Part shown: piece after piece, positions 1 through 8,630 of the stretch
Layout: the number at the start of each line of letters is the position of its first letter
Numbering within the stretch: the first letter of the stretch is position 1
Program-made: the position numbers and the translations under genes
Notes under the pieces: model-generated
What the model saw: only the letters and a program-made list of their open reading frames with translations
Told to the model about the DNA's origin: nothing
Databases searched by the model: none
Assembly (NCBI GenBank): GCA_948678575.1
Contig: CAPPGO010000011.1
Location: 1-64,000 of the forward strand
Reading direction: 5' to 3'
DNA from: an uncultured Clostridia bacterium
GTDB taxonomy: Bacteria > Bacillota > Clostridia > TANB77 > CAG-508
DNA length: 64,000 nucleotides

Positions 1-85
1 ATTATTATGGAAAGCTTGACTTCTTAGAAATTTATGTGTATTATAGTTTTATAATAGGTCGTTAATATCATATATTAACGAAAAA
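1..85. repeat. Dispersed intergenic repeat, copy A (truncated by window edge)
   Basis: These 85 bases match 53592-53676 with only six differences. The right end is a palindrome, CGTTAATAT-N3-ATATTAACG (60-80); its arms are conserved between copies while the 3-nt loop differs, so the structure appears to be kept. No ORF lies in it. It could be the end of a MITE-like element or a small structured RNA; the left part lies outside the window. Confidence 0.75.
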
Positions 86-104
86 TATAGAAAACTGAAA
101 TAAA

Positions 105-145
105 ATACACCTATTTAGTAAGCATCTAAATAGTGTGTTTTTTTA
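105..145 (+). terminator. Terminator-like hairpin, + strand
   Basis: Inverted repeat of about 12 bp (ACACCTATTTAG / CTAAATAGTGTGT) followed by seven T. It would end any rightward transcript crossing repeat A. Confidence 0.5.
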
Positions 146-149
146 TTTG

Positions 150-184
150 CTAAAAAAGAAGGGTATCTAATATTAGATACCCTT
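150..184 (-). terminator. Terminator of the pilin-like surface gene
   Basis: A perfect 26-bp palindrome (159-184, AAGGGTATCT arms) is followed on the minus strand by CTTTTTT. It lies about 80 bases beyond the stop codon of the leftward gene that starts at 2395. Confidence 0.6.
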
Positions 185-221
185 GGACAATTTTTTCGTC
201 TCCCAACGAACGATAAATTTT

Positions 222-247
222 TTCTAGCAGGAAAACCACCGCTAGAA
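222..247. other. Conserved-loop hairpin H1 (loop AGGAAAACCACC)
   Basis: Stem TTCTAGC/GCTAGAA encloses the 12-nt loop AGGAAAACCACC. The same loop occurs at 2493-2520 and 53439-53466 on a different 8-bp stem (TAATCAGA/TCTGATTA). Constant loop with a changed but still complementary stem suggests a structured RNA or DNA element. It lies 18 bases downstream of the surface-protein stop codon. Confidence 0.6.
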
Positions 248-265
248 TTATTATATATTATTATT

Positions 266-2395
266 TTACTGTTCATCCAATTCTTCATAAGTTCCGTTTG
301 ATACTTCCATATAGCCTGCTCCTGAACCTATTCCATAACAGTCATTAGTCTCTGGATTTATATATCCTGTTTTATTTATTGTTTTTTCTGCTCTTATTAA
401 ATGATTTTCTACTTCATCATAACATGTTGGTCTAATCATATTTTTTACAGATACTTCTGTTTGATTTCCAAATATACTATAAAAATAATAATATCCTGTT
501 GTTGGTTTTCTTCCCCAATCTAAATTTGTGTAATATACATTTCTTAGAATTCCATTTTGTGCAAATACTTTAATTGGGCTTACTTTATTTGTAGTTCCAT
601 ATTTTGTTAATACATAACAAGTTGAGCTTAATTTATTTCCATCTTTATCATAATCATAAATTGGAGTTGTATAATCTCCATTTGTTATTCTATCTCCATT
701 ATATGCATATACCTTTGCTGTTTTACTTACTTTTACTGTTCCACCATTTCCTGCTTTGCCACCAGAAGCACTTGGAAAATAACCATTCATACCATAAAAT
801 ACTGCTCCTTGACCTCCAACTTTTGGTTCTCCTATTTTAGTATTTGTTCCATTTATATATTGATATCCATTCATTACTCCTGTTGTAAAATATGATGCTG
901 CATCATCACCTGCTCCTCTATATGTCCCCTCAACTATTCCTGAAATTCCTTCTTTTGTAAAATCGCTTCTTAATAAAGATATACCATTATTTCCATTACT
1001 TCTATAACAATCACCATCATCTCCCCAAGTTCCTACATATCCTCCTGCTCCACCTGCCCAGTCGCCACCTCCGGCCACCAGCTCCTCCACCACCTATTCC
1101 TGCTGCTGGATAACCACTTCCACCTGAATTTGTTCCAATGTTTAATGAAGGTATTGTGTTTGAACCTGCGCCTCCATAAGCATATACTGTTACATCATTA
1201 TATATATTTACTTTTCCACAGTTTTCTCCTGCATATCCATCATGTCCACCATCTGTATATCTATGTCCCCACAAATCATTTTCATCATTTCTAGGAGTAT
1301 TTCCATCAACACCTGAACATGTAGAATTAGATTCTCCACCATTGCCTCCATTTCCACCTATTCCAGCACCTGCTCCGCCGCCTCCGGCCTCCACCATTAC
1401 CGCTAGAACTCATTCCTTCTGTATTACTTGTTCCAGCTCCACCTGCTGAGGCATTTCCACCGTATGCTACTACTGTTCCTTGTCCAGATATATTAACTTC
1501 TGCTCCTTCTGGCACATTTATTCCTGCATACGCTCCTTTTCCTCCTTCATTCTGTTTCATTTGTCCCATGTTTCCTGTTGCTCCTTGGGTACTAAATCCT
1601 GAATTTACTTCTAATGTAGCACCATTAGCAACAAATATATCTAATATTCCTGTTGGCTCTATTGTTATTGCACTTCTTTTCATTCCTTCATTTGTTAGTT
1701 TCATGTCTTTTAGTACATTTATTTTTGAATGAGTTCCTGCCTTTACATAAATAGATAATTCCCCGTCTATTTTATCTATAAATATTAAATTAGAATCCTT
1801 ATCTATTACATATTTTCCTTTTTCGTCTTCATTAGTATCTGTTGCATTATTAAAGCTTTCCTCTGTTACTAATACTGTTCCTCCTTGCACGCTTCCACCA
1901 GATGAAAAACTTATATCTCCATACTCTGCCATATATACTCCATCATTTGCTGTATATATGTCTATTGAATAACCATCTTTTTGTACTCCATAAGCTACTT
2001 CATCCATATAGTTATTATTTTCGTCAAATCTTGGTACTGGTAATGCTTCTTTTTCATTTTGTACATAATTTCCGCTAGAATTTAGAACTCCATCAATATA
2101 TCCATTATCCAGTAATCCTCTTAATATTGTTTGTATTCCTACCTCTTTGTCTGTAAAAGCATTCATATTGTATCCTGCAAGTTGCATATTTAGTTCTTCT
2201 AATATACTTGCTTTTTTGTGTGTTTCTGTTGCACTAGTTGCTCTTGATAGTATTCCATTTTCACCTACTATTGCATTAATAGAAACACCTGCTAAGATTA
2301 GCATTATGATTATTGTTATCACTAATGCTATTAATGTTATTCCGTTTTGACTGTTTTAACATTTTCTTTGCATTCTTTTTCTTCTGTTTCTTCAT
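266..2395 (-). CDS. Pilin-like Gly-rich surface protein, read through three CGG +1 sites
   Basis: Read continuously by skipping the C of three zero-frame CGG codons (plus-strand bases 2344, 1386, 1073), this gives a 708-residue protein. The start is ATG at 2395 with an upstream AGGAGGAG. Residues 1-17 are basic, followed by KG-ITLIALVITIIIMLILAGVS, the class III/IV prepilin-type N-terminus (processing Gly about residue 18), then a VGENG motif. The body is acidic and Gly-rich with repeats ending in V-x-AYGG (near residues 320, 400 and 560). The first recoded Gly is the residue expected at -1 of the prepilin-peptidase cut; the other two lie in Gly runs. Without skipping, each frame stops within about 20 codons. 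Probably displayed or secreted on the surface; substrate unknown. Alternative: a pseudogene or assembly error, which is less likely given the same signature in eight other genes. Confidence 0.75.
1070..1073 (-). other. CGG +1 site 3 of surface protein (GGC CGG A)
   Basis: Zero-frame CGG after GGC; skipping C reads GGA and continues the Gly-rich frame at residue 441. The zero frame stops 18 codons later. The flanking sequence (GGCCGGAGG) resembles the site at 1383-1386. Confidence 0.7.
1383..1386 (-). other. CGG +1 site 2 of surface protein (GGC CGG A)
   Basis: Zero-frame CGG after GGC; skipping C reads GGA as residue 337 and restores a long Gly/Ala/Asn-rich frame. The zero frame becomes Arg/Trp-rich and stops after about 19 codons. 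Confidence 0.7.
2341..2344 (-). other. CGG +1 site 1 of surface protein (AAA CGG A)
   Basis: Joins the basic leader (MKKQ...) to the prepilin-type helix. The glycine read from GGA is residue 18, the expected processing residue. The zero frame gives a hydrophilic tail and stops. Confidence 0.8.
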
Positions 2396-2417
2396 TTTTC
2401 TCCTCCTTATTTTTTTC

Positions 2418-2520
2418 GGGTAAAACAGTATAAAAACTGTTTTACCCTGTACACAAAATAGAAAAGTGTGTTTTCACACTTTTATTTATATATAATCAGA
2501 AGGAAAACCACCTCTGATTA
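2418..2520 (-). promoter_or_regulatory. Structured 5' leader of the pilin-like gene
   Basis: Reading leftward: hairpin H2 (2493-2520, stem TAATCAGA/TCTGATTA, loop AGGAAAACCACC in plus sense), hairpin II (2462-2483, AAAAGTGTG arms), the motif TGTACACAAAAT (2448-2459), hairpin III (2418-2447, GGGTAAAACAGT arms), then AGGAGGAG and ATG 2395. The first three parts recur in the same order at 53399-53466 upstream of the leucine-rich pilin-like gene. I do not recognise it as a named riboswitch. Confidence 0.55.
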
Positions 2521-2529
2521 CTGGCAAAA

Positions 2530-2742
2530 TTATTTTTTGAAACGTTTTGTTTCTTTTAAACTTAAAAAAATATCTGAAACAGACACATTATACAGTTTCG
2601 CTAATCTTTCTTTTAGGGCATCACTTGGATTTCTTTTTCCACATTCTATCATCGATAAATACTCCTTGGTTATATCTAACAATTTGGCCGTTTCTCGTTG
2701 TGTTAAATGTCTTGTTTCTCTTAACTCTTGCATTGATTTCAA
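2530..2742 (-). CDS. Small XRE-family DNA-binding regulator
   Basis: A 70-residue single-domain helix-turn-helix protein of the Cro/CI type: TQRETAKLLDITKEYLSMIECGKRNPS is the HTH core (about residues 14-40), with a basic C-terminus. It has a strong RBS (AAGGAGG) and a consensus promoter. It is divergent from the S24-type repressor at 2934, and the shared intergenic region holds several AAACATTTTGTTT-like boxes, so the two probably control each other. There are no phage structural genes nearby, so a free-standing switch is as likely as a prophage remnant. Confidence 0.85.
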   Translation of the reverse strand: MKSMQELRETRHLTQRETAKLLDITKEYLSMIECGKRNPSDALKERLAKLYNVSVSDIFLSLKETKRFKK

Positions 2743-2787
2743 GGTGTTTTACACCTCCTTTTTGAAACATTTTGTTTTGCTATATTA

Positions 2788-2816
2788 ATATTATCAAACG
2801 AAAAGTTTAATGTCAA
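2788..2816 (-). promoter_or_regulatory. Sigma-A-type promoter of the XRE gene
   Basis: Minus strand TTGACA (2811-2816), 17-nt spacer, TAATAT (2788-2793). An AAACATTTTGTTT box (about 2765-2777) lies just downstream, suited to repression. Confidence 0.75.
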
Positions 2817-2888
2817 TAATTTTGCTTAAAAATTTGTAACAATTTGTTTCGCTTTTTAAATTTTTTTGCACATTTTGTATAAAAAGTC

Positions 2889-2917
2889 TTTACATGTTAA
2901 ACATTTTGTTTTATAAT
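2889..2917 (+). promoter_or_regulatory. Promoter and operator of the S24-type repressor gene
   Basis: TTTACA (2889-2894), 17-nt spacer, TATAAT (2912-2917). The spacer contains AAACATTTTGTTT (2899-2911), the same box as at about 2765 and a variant near 2838. An operator inside the spacer implies autorepression. Confidence 0.75.
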
Positions 2918-2933
2918 GTCTATGAGGTAGGGT

Positions 2934-3560
2934 ATGAATAGATTAAAAATTTTAAGAGAAGAAAAAAATTTAACTAAAACAGAATTAGCAACATTATTAA
3001 ATGTAAAATCACAATCAATTGGTCAGTATGAACGCGGAGAAAGAGATTTATCTACTGAAAAGTTAATCAGATTTGCAAATTTTTTCGGAGTTACAACAGA
3101 TTATCTTTTAGGTGTAAGCAATACCAGATTATCTGATAGTGCCGATTTAAACAATTTGTTACACATTCCAGTACTTGGAAAAATTCCAGCTGGTATGCCA
3201 GTGCTTGCAGTAGAAAATATTTTAAAATACTTACCAATTTCTCCTGATATGTTTTCAATTACCGAAGAACAAGATTTATTCTTCCTAAAAGTTGATGGAG
3301 AAAGTATGAATAATGTAGTAGCTAATGGCTCTTATGTTTTAGTTAAAAAGCAAGACTATGCTGAAAACGGAAACATTGTCGTTGCACTTGTCAATAATAA
3401 TGATGAAGCTACATTAAAGAGATACAAAATTATTGATAATCAATTTATTATGTTAGAGCCAGACAGCTCTTTTACAGAATTTGAACCAATAATCATTAAT
3501 TTGAAAAATCAAAATTTTAGAATTATTGGTAAAGTTATTGGAAATTATAAAGAGTGGTAA
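2934..3560 (+). CDS. LexA/CI-like repressor: XRE HTH plus S24 autopeptidase
   Basis: 208 residues. Residues 1-62 form an XRE helix-turn-helix (TKTELATLLNVKSQSIGQYERGERDLS). Residues about 75-205 are a LexA/UmuD-type S24 domain with an Ala-Gly cleavage site (IPAGMP), nucleophile Ser in GESMNN and the general-base Lys in ATLKRYK. The family is cleaved in a RecA-stimulated way, derepressing target genes. It is autoregulated by the operator in its own promoter and is divergent from a second XRE regulator. It lacks the LexA winged helix, so it is closer to a CI/HdiR-type stress regulator than to LexA itself. Confidence 0.88.
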   Translation: MNRLKILREEKNLTKTELATLLNVKSQSIGQYERGERDLSTEKLIRFANFFGVTTDYLLGVSNTRLSDSADLNNLLHIPVLGKIPAGMPVLAVENILKYLPISPDMFSITEEQDLFFLKVDGESMNNVVANGSYVLVKKQDYAENGNIVVALVNNNDEATLKRYKIIDNQFIMLEPDSSFTEFEPIIINLKNQNFRIIGKVIGNYKEW

Positions 3561-3590
3561 AAAAAGTTCAGTATAAAACTGAACTTTTTT
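3561..3590. terminator. Bidirectional terminator
   Basis: AAAAAGTTCAG / CTGAACTTTTTT hairpin between the convergent repressor gene and the leftward gene ending at 3608. Confidence 0.8.
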
Positions 3591-3607
3591 ACTATATTCT
3601 AAATCCC

Positions 3608-4135
3608 TTATTTTTTCTTTCTTTTGACTATTTTTATAATCGTACTAATTATTACAACAGCAATTAGTATTGTACATACAAATATTATTCCATTACTCAT
3701 TTTATCTATTTCTTTATCTGCACTTAATTCTTTCGTTTCTCCTTGAACAGTTTGCATTTCAACTGTTTTATTTTCTTCTTGCCAGTTTTCAAATTCTTTT
3801 AAAAACTTATCATAGTTTTTAGGAACTTCACCAATATACTCTAATTTATATTCACCATCTTGCTTTGTCATTTCTAAATAACATACATTTCTTTGTGGTG
3901 TGTCCCAAGAAGTATTATTTGCATCTACTGGTGTAACTTCAAAATTTATATTCATTAAAATTTTATTATCATTATTTGAATTTGTACCATATCCATTTAT
4001 TCTATAATCTGTAATTCTTTTTTCAATAGGTGTTTCTTCACTTTTAAAATTTTCTAACCATTTTTCTACTTCTGGTTTCCAAATATCTTCTCTGTTGATA
4101 CTATCTATTCTAGCTTCATATTCTTCTTTTTCCAT
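3608..4135 (-). CDS. Membrane-anchored protein of the ECF sigma operon, unknown function
   Basis: About 175 residues. ATG 4135 is chosen because AAAGGAGA lies 8 bases upstream; a GTG start at 4156 would overlap that RBS. An N-terminal charged helix (MEKEEYEARIDS) and an extracellular-looking domain with aromatic residues precede one C-terminal membrane segment (about residues 145-168) and a basic KRKKK tail. It follows the DUF4179 gene by about 27 bases and is probably co-transcribed, so it may belong to the same cell-envelope signalling module. I do not recognise a family. Confidence 0.7.
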   Translation of the reverse strand: MEKEEYEARIDSINREDIWKPEVEKWLENFKSEETPIEKRITDYRINGYGTNSNNDNKILMNINFEVTPVDANNTSWDTPQRNVCYLEMTKQDGEYKLEYIGEVPKNYDKFLKEFENWQEENKTVEMQTVQGETKELSADKEIDKMSNGIIFVCTILIAVVIISTIIKIVKRKKK

Positions 4136-4162
4136 TACTACACTCTCCTTTCGCACTCATAC

Positions 4163-5437
4163 TTAATTTTTCTTTTCAATTTTGATTATTTCTTCTTTGC
4201 CATTTTTATTAACTACAACAGTTACCTCATCTGTCGCATCATATTTTGTTAAATCGTACATTGCACTATATGTTAAACTTTTTTTATCTTCTGAAATATC
4301 CTTGCTTCCATTTTCTCTTGGTCCCATTGTAAATTCAAATTTTTCATTATTACTATTCAATAAATATACTTCCACATCATACGCTTCATCATAAGCTTTT
4401 CTATAATTTTGATATTCTTCTGTCATCCATAATTTATTATACAAATATGAACTTATATCTGATTCAAGTGTTTTAAATTCACTATCTTCTGGTAAAGTTT
4501 TCAAAAATTCTATTTCTGGTGTTGTTGGTGGTTCTTTGGGAAGATTTGGTATAACATTTTTTAATTCTACTTCTACTTCCATTCCAGTTTCATATAAAGT
4601 AGCATTAGTTACTTTATAATTTGAATTAGTAGAAGATTTTTGTACATATTGAATAGCTGTTCTATTATACATTTTTTCTGGAACATTAACTTTAAAATAC
4701 CAATTACCAGTTAAAGTAATTTCTCCATCTCCAAACATAGTATTCACAGTCTCATCTTTTGAAATATTTATTTTTCCAAATTTTACATTAAGTTCTTTAC
4801 TATTAGGAAAATGATCAGAACCAGTATAAATATTATATACAACTTTTAAAGTATGATCTTTTCTTTCTTCTAAAAAAGTATTAACTCCTGTATTTATAAA
4901 TTTTTCATCATCTATGTATTCCATTGTTTTTTCTGTTCCAACAAATACTATATATCCATTCTCGTCTGTTATAACAATATCTGTAAAGTTCATTTCCCAA
5001 ACATCTTCTGCTTCACCTTGTATTACTTCCAATGCTTTATCTGATAAATTAACATTAAAAGTCATACTTAAATTAAAATCATCCATAACTAGTTCATCAA
5101 CTTTTACAGAAGTTTCTAAATCTTCAACTCTTTCACCTGTTTCTTTATTTTCCATTACTGTATTTGAAATTTCTGGTTCCATTTCTGGCTTTTCAATATA
5201 TCCTTCTTCCATTGCATGACCAATTCCATTACCAGTTGCCCAAAAATTTTCATATATTTTACTAGAAATATCTCTCGCAAATACAATACCTGTAATTGAA
5301 AACATACATATAACAACTGCAAAACTACTTTGCAATATGTTTTTAATTTTATTTTTTCTAGCTCTTTCTTTTCTAAAATTACTAGCACTAATGTTATCTT
5401 TTAAATTGTTTAAAATACTATCTTTATCCATAATCAA
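4163..5437 (-). CDS. DUF4179-type membrane protein, probable anti-sigma partner
   Basis: About 424 residues with a cytoplasmic basic N-terminus (about 1-30), one membrane segment (IKNILQSSFAVVICMFSITGIVFA) and a large extracytoplasmic beta-rich region. The family is typically encoded directly after ECF sigma factors and is thought to act as sensor or anti-sigma factor. The stop of the sigma gene abuts this start. AGGAGG lies 8 bases before TTG 5437 and 14 before ATG 5431, so TTG is plausible. No CGG codon is in frame. Confidence 0.75.
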   Translation of the reverse strand: MIMDKDSILNNLKDNISASNFRKERARKNKIKNILQSSFAVVICMFSITGIVFARDISSKIYENFWATGNGIGHAMEEGYIEKPEMEPEISNTVMENKETGERVEDLETSVKVDELVMDDFNLSMTFNVNLSDKALEVIQGEAEDVWEMNFTDIVITDENGYIVFVGTEKTMEYIDDEKFINTGVNTFLEERKDHTLKVVYNIYTGSDHFPNSKELNVKFGKINISKDETVNTMFGDGEITLTGNWYFKVNVPEKMYNRTAIQYVQKSSTNSNYKVTNATLYETGMEVEVELKNVIPNLPKEPPTTPEIEFLKTLPEDSEFKTLESDISSYLYNKLWMTEEYQNYRKAYDEAYDVEVYLLNSNNEKFEFTMGPRENGSKDISEDKKSLTYSAMYDLTKYDATDEVTVVVNKNGKEEIIKIEKKN

Positions 5438-5974
5438 TTAAAAACCTCCTAAATTTAATAATCGTTTTATTCTTTCTCGAGTTCTATGCAAAGTTGTTTT
5501 TACATTACTTAGCGATAAATTCATTTCCTTTGCAATAGTTTTCACTTTTTTATCTTCATAATAAAATTTTGTAAATATTAGATATTCTTTCTCTCCAAGT
5601 TTTTTTACATTTTCCATAATCCAATTATTTACTTCTTTTTCTTCTATGATTTTGTCGACATTAAATCTAGAAACTAAAATTTTATCATAATCTTCAATAC
5701 TGAATTCGTTTGATAATTCTTTATATTTTTTGAATATAATTCTTCTAGTAATTCCAGCTATATATGGACTAAACTTCAAATTTTTGTTAAGCTTCTCTGA
5801 ATTTTTCCACAAAACTAAAAACACATCTGAAATAATTTCTTCTTCATCTTCTGCTTTAATCGTTCCAAAATTTCTAATTATAGCTGTTATATAACTTTGA
5901 TAATCTTCTAAAAGTTTTTCAAAATTCAATTTTTCTTTATCAAAATATGCTCCAATTAATTCTTCTTTTATCAT
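5438..5974 (-). CDS. ECF-type RNA polymerase sigma factor
   Basis: 178 residues with sigma region 2 (residues about 20-85, EEEIISDVFLVLWKNSEKL) and region 4 (about 120-172, LGEKEYLIFTKFYYEDKKVKTIAKEMNLSLSNVKTTLHRTRERIKRLL). Such factors respond to envelope signals and are held by the product of the next gene. The operon is sigma, DUF4179 protein, small membrane protein. Confidence 0.9.
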   Translation of the reverse strand: MIKEELIGAYFDKEKLNFEKLLEDYQSYITAIIRNFGTIKAEDEEEIISDVFLVLWKNSEKLNKNLKFSPYIAGITRRIIFKKYKELSNEFSIEDYDKILVSRFNVDKIIEEKEVNNWIMENVKKLGEKEYLIFTKFYYEDKKVKTIAKEMNLSLSNVKTTLHRTRERIKRLLNLGGF

Positions 5975-6033
5975 AAATTGCTCCTTTATTTTGTCCTTAC
6001 ATCTATATATTGCCTTAAATTATATAAAAGGTT

Positions 6034-6064
6034 ACAAAAAAGAGAATATTTTTAAATATTCTCT
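6034..6064 (-). terminator. Terminator downstream of mutL
   Basis: AGAGAATATTT/AAATATTCTCT hairpin overlapping the mutL stop codon, followed on the minus strand by six T. Confidence 0.7.
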
Positions 6065-7782
6065 AATGTAAACTCATCTTTATTGAATTTTATAGTTGTA
6101 GGTCTACCATGTGGACAAGTATATGGATTTTTTAAAACCAATAAATTATCAATTAATTTATCTACTTCCATTTTTGTTAAATCCATATTAGCTTTTACTG
6201 CTGCTTTACAAGCAACAGTTGCAATAAATCTTTCTTCTATATCTTTACCTTGACTTCTTTCACTTGTAAGCATTTCGTCCAAAGTATCCATAAACAAATC
6301 CTTACTAGTTGTTTTTTCTCTATATTCGATATCTGGAATTCCATTAATTTTAACACTATTATCCCCAAATTCTTCTATATCAAAACCAGCTTTTTGAAAA
6401 AGTTCAATATTTTCTTTTACAAATTCACATTCTTTATGTGTTAAATTTATAATCTCTGGAATTAAAGTCATTTGAGTATTATTTTTTAAATTGTTTTTAT
6501 AATTTTCTTTAATTTGCTCATATAAAAGTCTTTCATGAGCAGCATGTTGATCTATTAAATAAATATCTTTTCCAACTTCTATTACTATATATGTTCTAAA
6601 TAAAATACCAATATATTTATATTCTACTTTTCTTTTATTTTCACGCTCAATAATAGATTTTTCTTCCACTGTATCTATTTCTTTACTTGGTATAATAGAA
6701 GGTTGTTTTATAAAATGATTAGTTACAAAATTATATTCTTTTTCTATATACTCAGTTTTTCTTTCTTCCATTTCAGTATTACCTAAAAATTCCTTAGAAA
6801 GCATTGCACTTTTTATAGCATTATAAAATACTTTAAATATTTTATCTTCATCTTTAAATCTTACATCCATTTTAGTTGGGTGAACATTAATATCATAATA
6901 ACTTGCTGGCATATCTAAATTTAAAATAAAAAAGCCAAATTTTCCAATACCAGTTCCTCCACCTTTAAATGCTTGATCAGCACTAGCTGTTAAAATATTA
7001 TTTTTTATATTTCTTTTATTTAGAAAAACTATTTGATCTTTTCTAGTATCTCTGGCAATTAAAGTTGTTCCAATAACTCCACTTACTTTTATTCCCTCAT
7101 CTTCATAATCTACTTTTATAATGTTTTCTTGAACATCTTTACCATATAATACATATATTAAATCATCTATACTTCCATTTCCATTTGAAGAAAAAACTAT
7201 TTTACCATCATTTATAAGCTTTATAGAAACATCTAAATGAGATACTGCAAATTTTTGCAACCATTCCTTTATATATCTAAATTCTGTACTGTCATTTTTT
7301 AAAAATTTATATCTAACTGGTGTATTGAAAAATATGTTTTCTACTATTATAGTTGTACCTGTATTGGATGATACCTCTTCTGCTGAAACAATATCACCAC
7401 CATCAGTAGTAATTTTTATTCCTATTTCTTGATTATCAGTTTTAGATATTATAGTAAAATTAGAAATTGAAGCAATACTTGCTAAAGCTTCTCCACGAAA
7501 TCCCATTGTATATGTGTGTTCCAAATCTTCAACACTTCTTATTTTACTTGTAGCATGTCTTTCAATAGAAAGTGGTAAATCCTCTTTTTCAATACCTTTA
7601 CCATTATCTGTAATTTTTATAAAAGATTTTCCACCTTTTTTTATTTCAACAGTAATTTTAGTAGCTCCTGCATCAACTGAATTTTCTACTAATTCTTTTA
7701 CTACATTCGCTGGTCTTTCAATAACCTCTCCTGCTGCTATTTGATTAATACTTAGATCATCTAATAAAACTATTTTCCCCAT
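6052..7782 (-). CDS. mutL: DNA mismatch repair protein MutL
   Basis: 576 residues. The N-terminal GHKL ATPase shows IAAGEVIERPANVVKELVENSVDAGA (motif I with the catalytic Glu and Asn), DNGKGI and GFRGEALASI. The C-terminal dimerisation/endonuclease domain has the DQHAAHERLLYE motif, and ends with CPHGRPT, the metal-site motif of MutL enzymes with nicking activity. It couples MutS recognition to strand removal. The gene is followed in the window by ttcA-like and tcdA genes on the same strand; mutS lies about 7 kb away. Confidence 0.97.
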   Translation of the reverse strand: MGKIVLLDDLSINQIAAGEVIERPANVVKELVENSVDAGATKITVEIKKGGKSFIKITDNGKGIEKEDLPLSIERHATSKIRSVEDLEHTYTMGFRGEALASIASISNFTIISKTDNQEIGIKITTDGGDIVSAEEVSSNTGTTIIVENIFFNTPVRYKFLKNDSTEFRYIKEWLQKFAVSHLDVSIKLINDGKIVFSSNGNGSIDDLIYVLYGKDVQENIIKVDYEDEGIKVSGVIGTTLIARDTRKDQIVFLNKRNIKNNILTASADQAFKGGGTGIGKFGFFILNLDMPASYYDINVHPTKMDVRFKDEDKIFKVFYNAIKSAMLSKEFLGNTEMEERKTEYIEKEYNFVTNHFIKQPSIIPSKEIDTVEEKSIIERENKRKVEYKYIGILFRTYIVIEVGKDIYLIDQHAAHERLLYEQIKENYKNNLKNNTQMTLIPEIINLTHKECEFVKENIELFQKAGFDIEEFGDNSVKINGIPDIEYREKTTSKDLFMDTLDEMLTSERSQGKDIEERFIATVACKAAVKANMDLTKMEVDKLIDNLLVLKNPYTCPHGRPTTIKFNKDEFTLENI

Positions 7783-7795
7783 TATTTGCCCCTTT

Positions 7796-8630
7796 TTATA
7801 GTTTGTAATTATCTAAAAAATGATGTGTTTCTCCGTTTTTATGATATGAAATAATTGTATCTAAATTAACATTTTGCACACTATTGAATATATTTACATC
7901 AACATTCTCATAGTCTTCACAAAGTTTTTTTATAAGAGCTTTTATCTCTTCTCTCTTCGAAGATTTTTTCTTATTTGCATAATCTTCTGTAAATTTACAT
8001 GCACATTCTATAAATTCTAAACTGTTTTTATCTCTCCATTTTATAATATCTTCTTCTTTAACAAAATATAATGGTCTAATAAGCTCCATACCGTGGATGT
8101 GAAGTACTACATACCTTTGGCATCATAGTTTGCATCTGTGCACCATAAAACATTCCCATAACTATTGTTTCGATTACATCGTTAAAATGATGTCCTAATG
8201 CAATTTTATTGCATCCCATAGCCTTTGCCTTCTCATATAAATAACCTCTTCTCATTCTTGCACATAAATAGCATGGACTATCTTCAATCTTTACGACCCT
8301 ACTAAATATATCTGTTTCAAACATTTCAATAGGAATATTAAGTATTTTTGCATTTTCTATAATCTTGTCTTTATTTTTTTCATTATATCCTGGATTCATA
8401 ACAATAAAACAAACTTCAAAATTCATTTTTCTATGCTTTTTTAATTCTTGAAAACATTTAGCAAGTAGCATAGAATCTTTTCCACCAGATATGCAAACTG
8501 CTATTTTGTCTCCTTCTTTTACCATTTCATATTCAGTTATACCTTTTATAAATCTTTTCCATATTTCTTTTCTGTAAGTTTTTACAATGGTTTGTTCTAT
8601 TTCTTCATATCTTTCCATTCTAAGCTCCAA
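7796..8630 (-). CDS. TtcA-like tRNA thiolation enzyme with one CGG +1 site
   Basis: 277 residues when the C at 8093 is skipped. The PP-loop SGGKDS (about residues 50-55) binds ATP, and CYLC (about 126-129) is the cysteine pair typical of TtcA/TtuA-type tRNA sulfur carriers. The sequence across the junction reads ...SHP-G-MELIRPLYFVKEEDI, the expected continuation (family: LxLIRPLxxVxExDI). Without skipping, the first frame ends RYGAY-stop and lacks the conserved IRPL block. It overlaps tcdA by 11 bases, suggesting translational coupling of two tRNA-modification genes. The exact tRNA target cannot be told. Confidence 0.85.
8090..8093 (-). other. CGG +1 site in the ttcA-like gene (CCA CGG T)
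   Basis: Zero-frame CGG after CCA; skipping C reads GGT (Gly180) and enters the frame of the conserved ELIRPLY block. The zero frame stops five codons on. Confidence 0.85.

Noticed and set aside
2418..2520. Known c-di-GMP riboswitch before the pilin-like gene
   Set aside because: The conserved core motifs of the GEMM-I and c-di-GMP-II classes that I know are not visible; the shared loop is different.
2468..2788. Open frames on the opposite strand of real genes (for example 2468-2788, 16365-16631, 44576-44953)
   Set aside because: They are shadows: low-complexity hydrophobic translations of AT-rich antisense with no RBS and no family features.
2530..3560. Prophage remnant around the two repressors
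   Set aside because: No integrase, portal, capsid or att repeats are visible; the neighbours are a surface protein and an ECF sigma operon.
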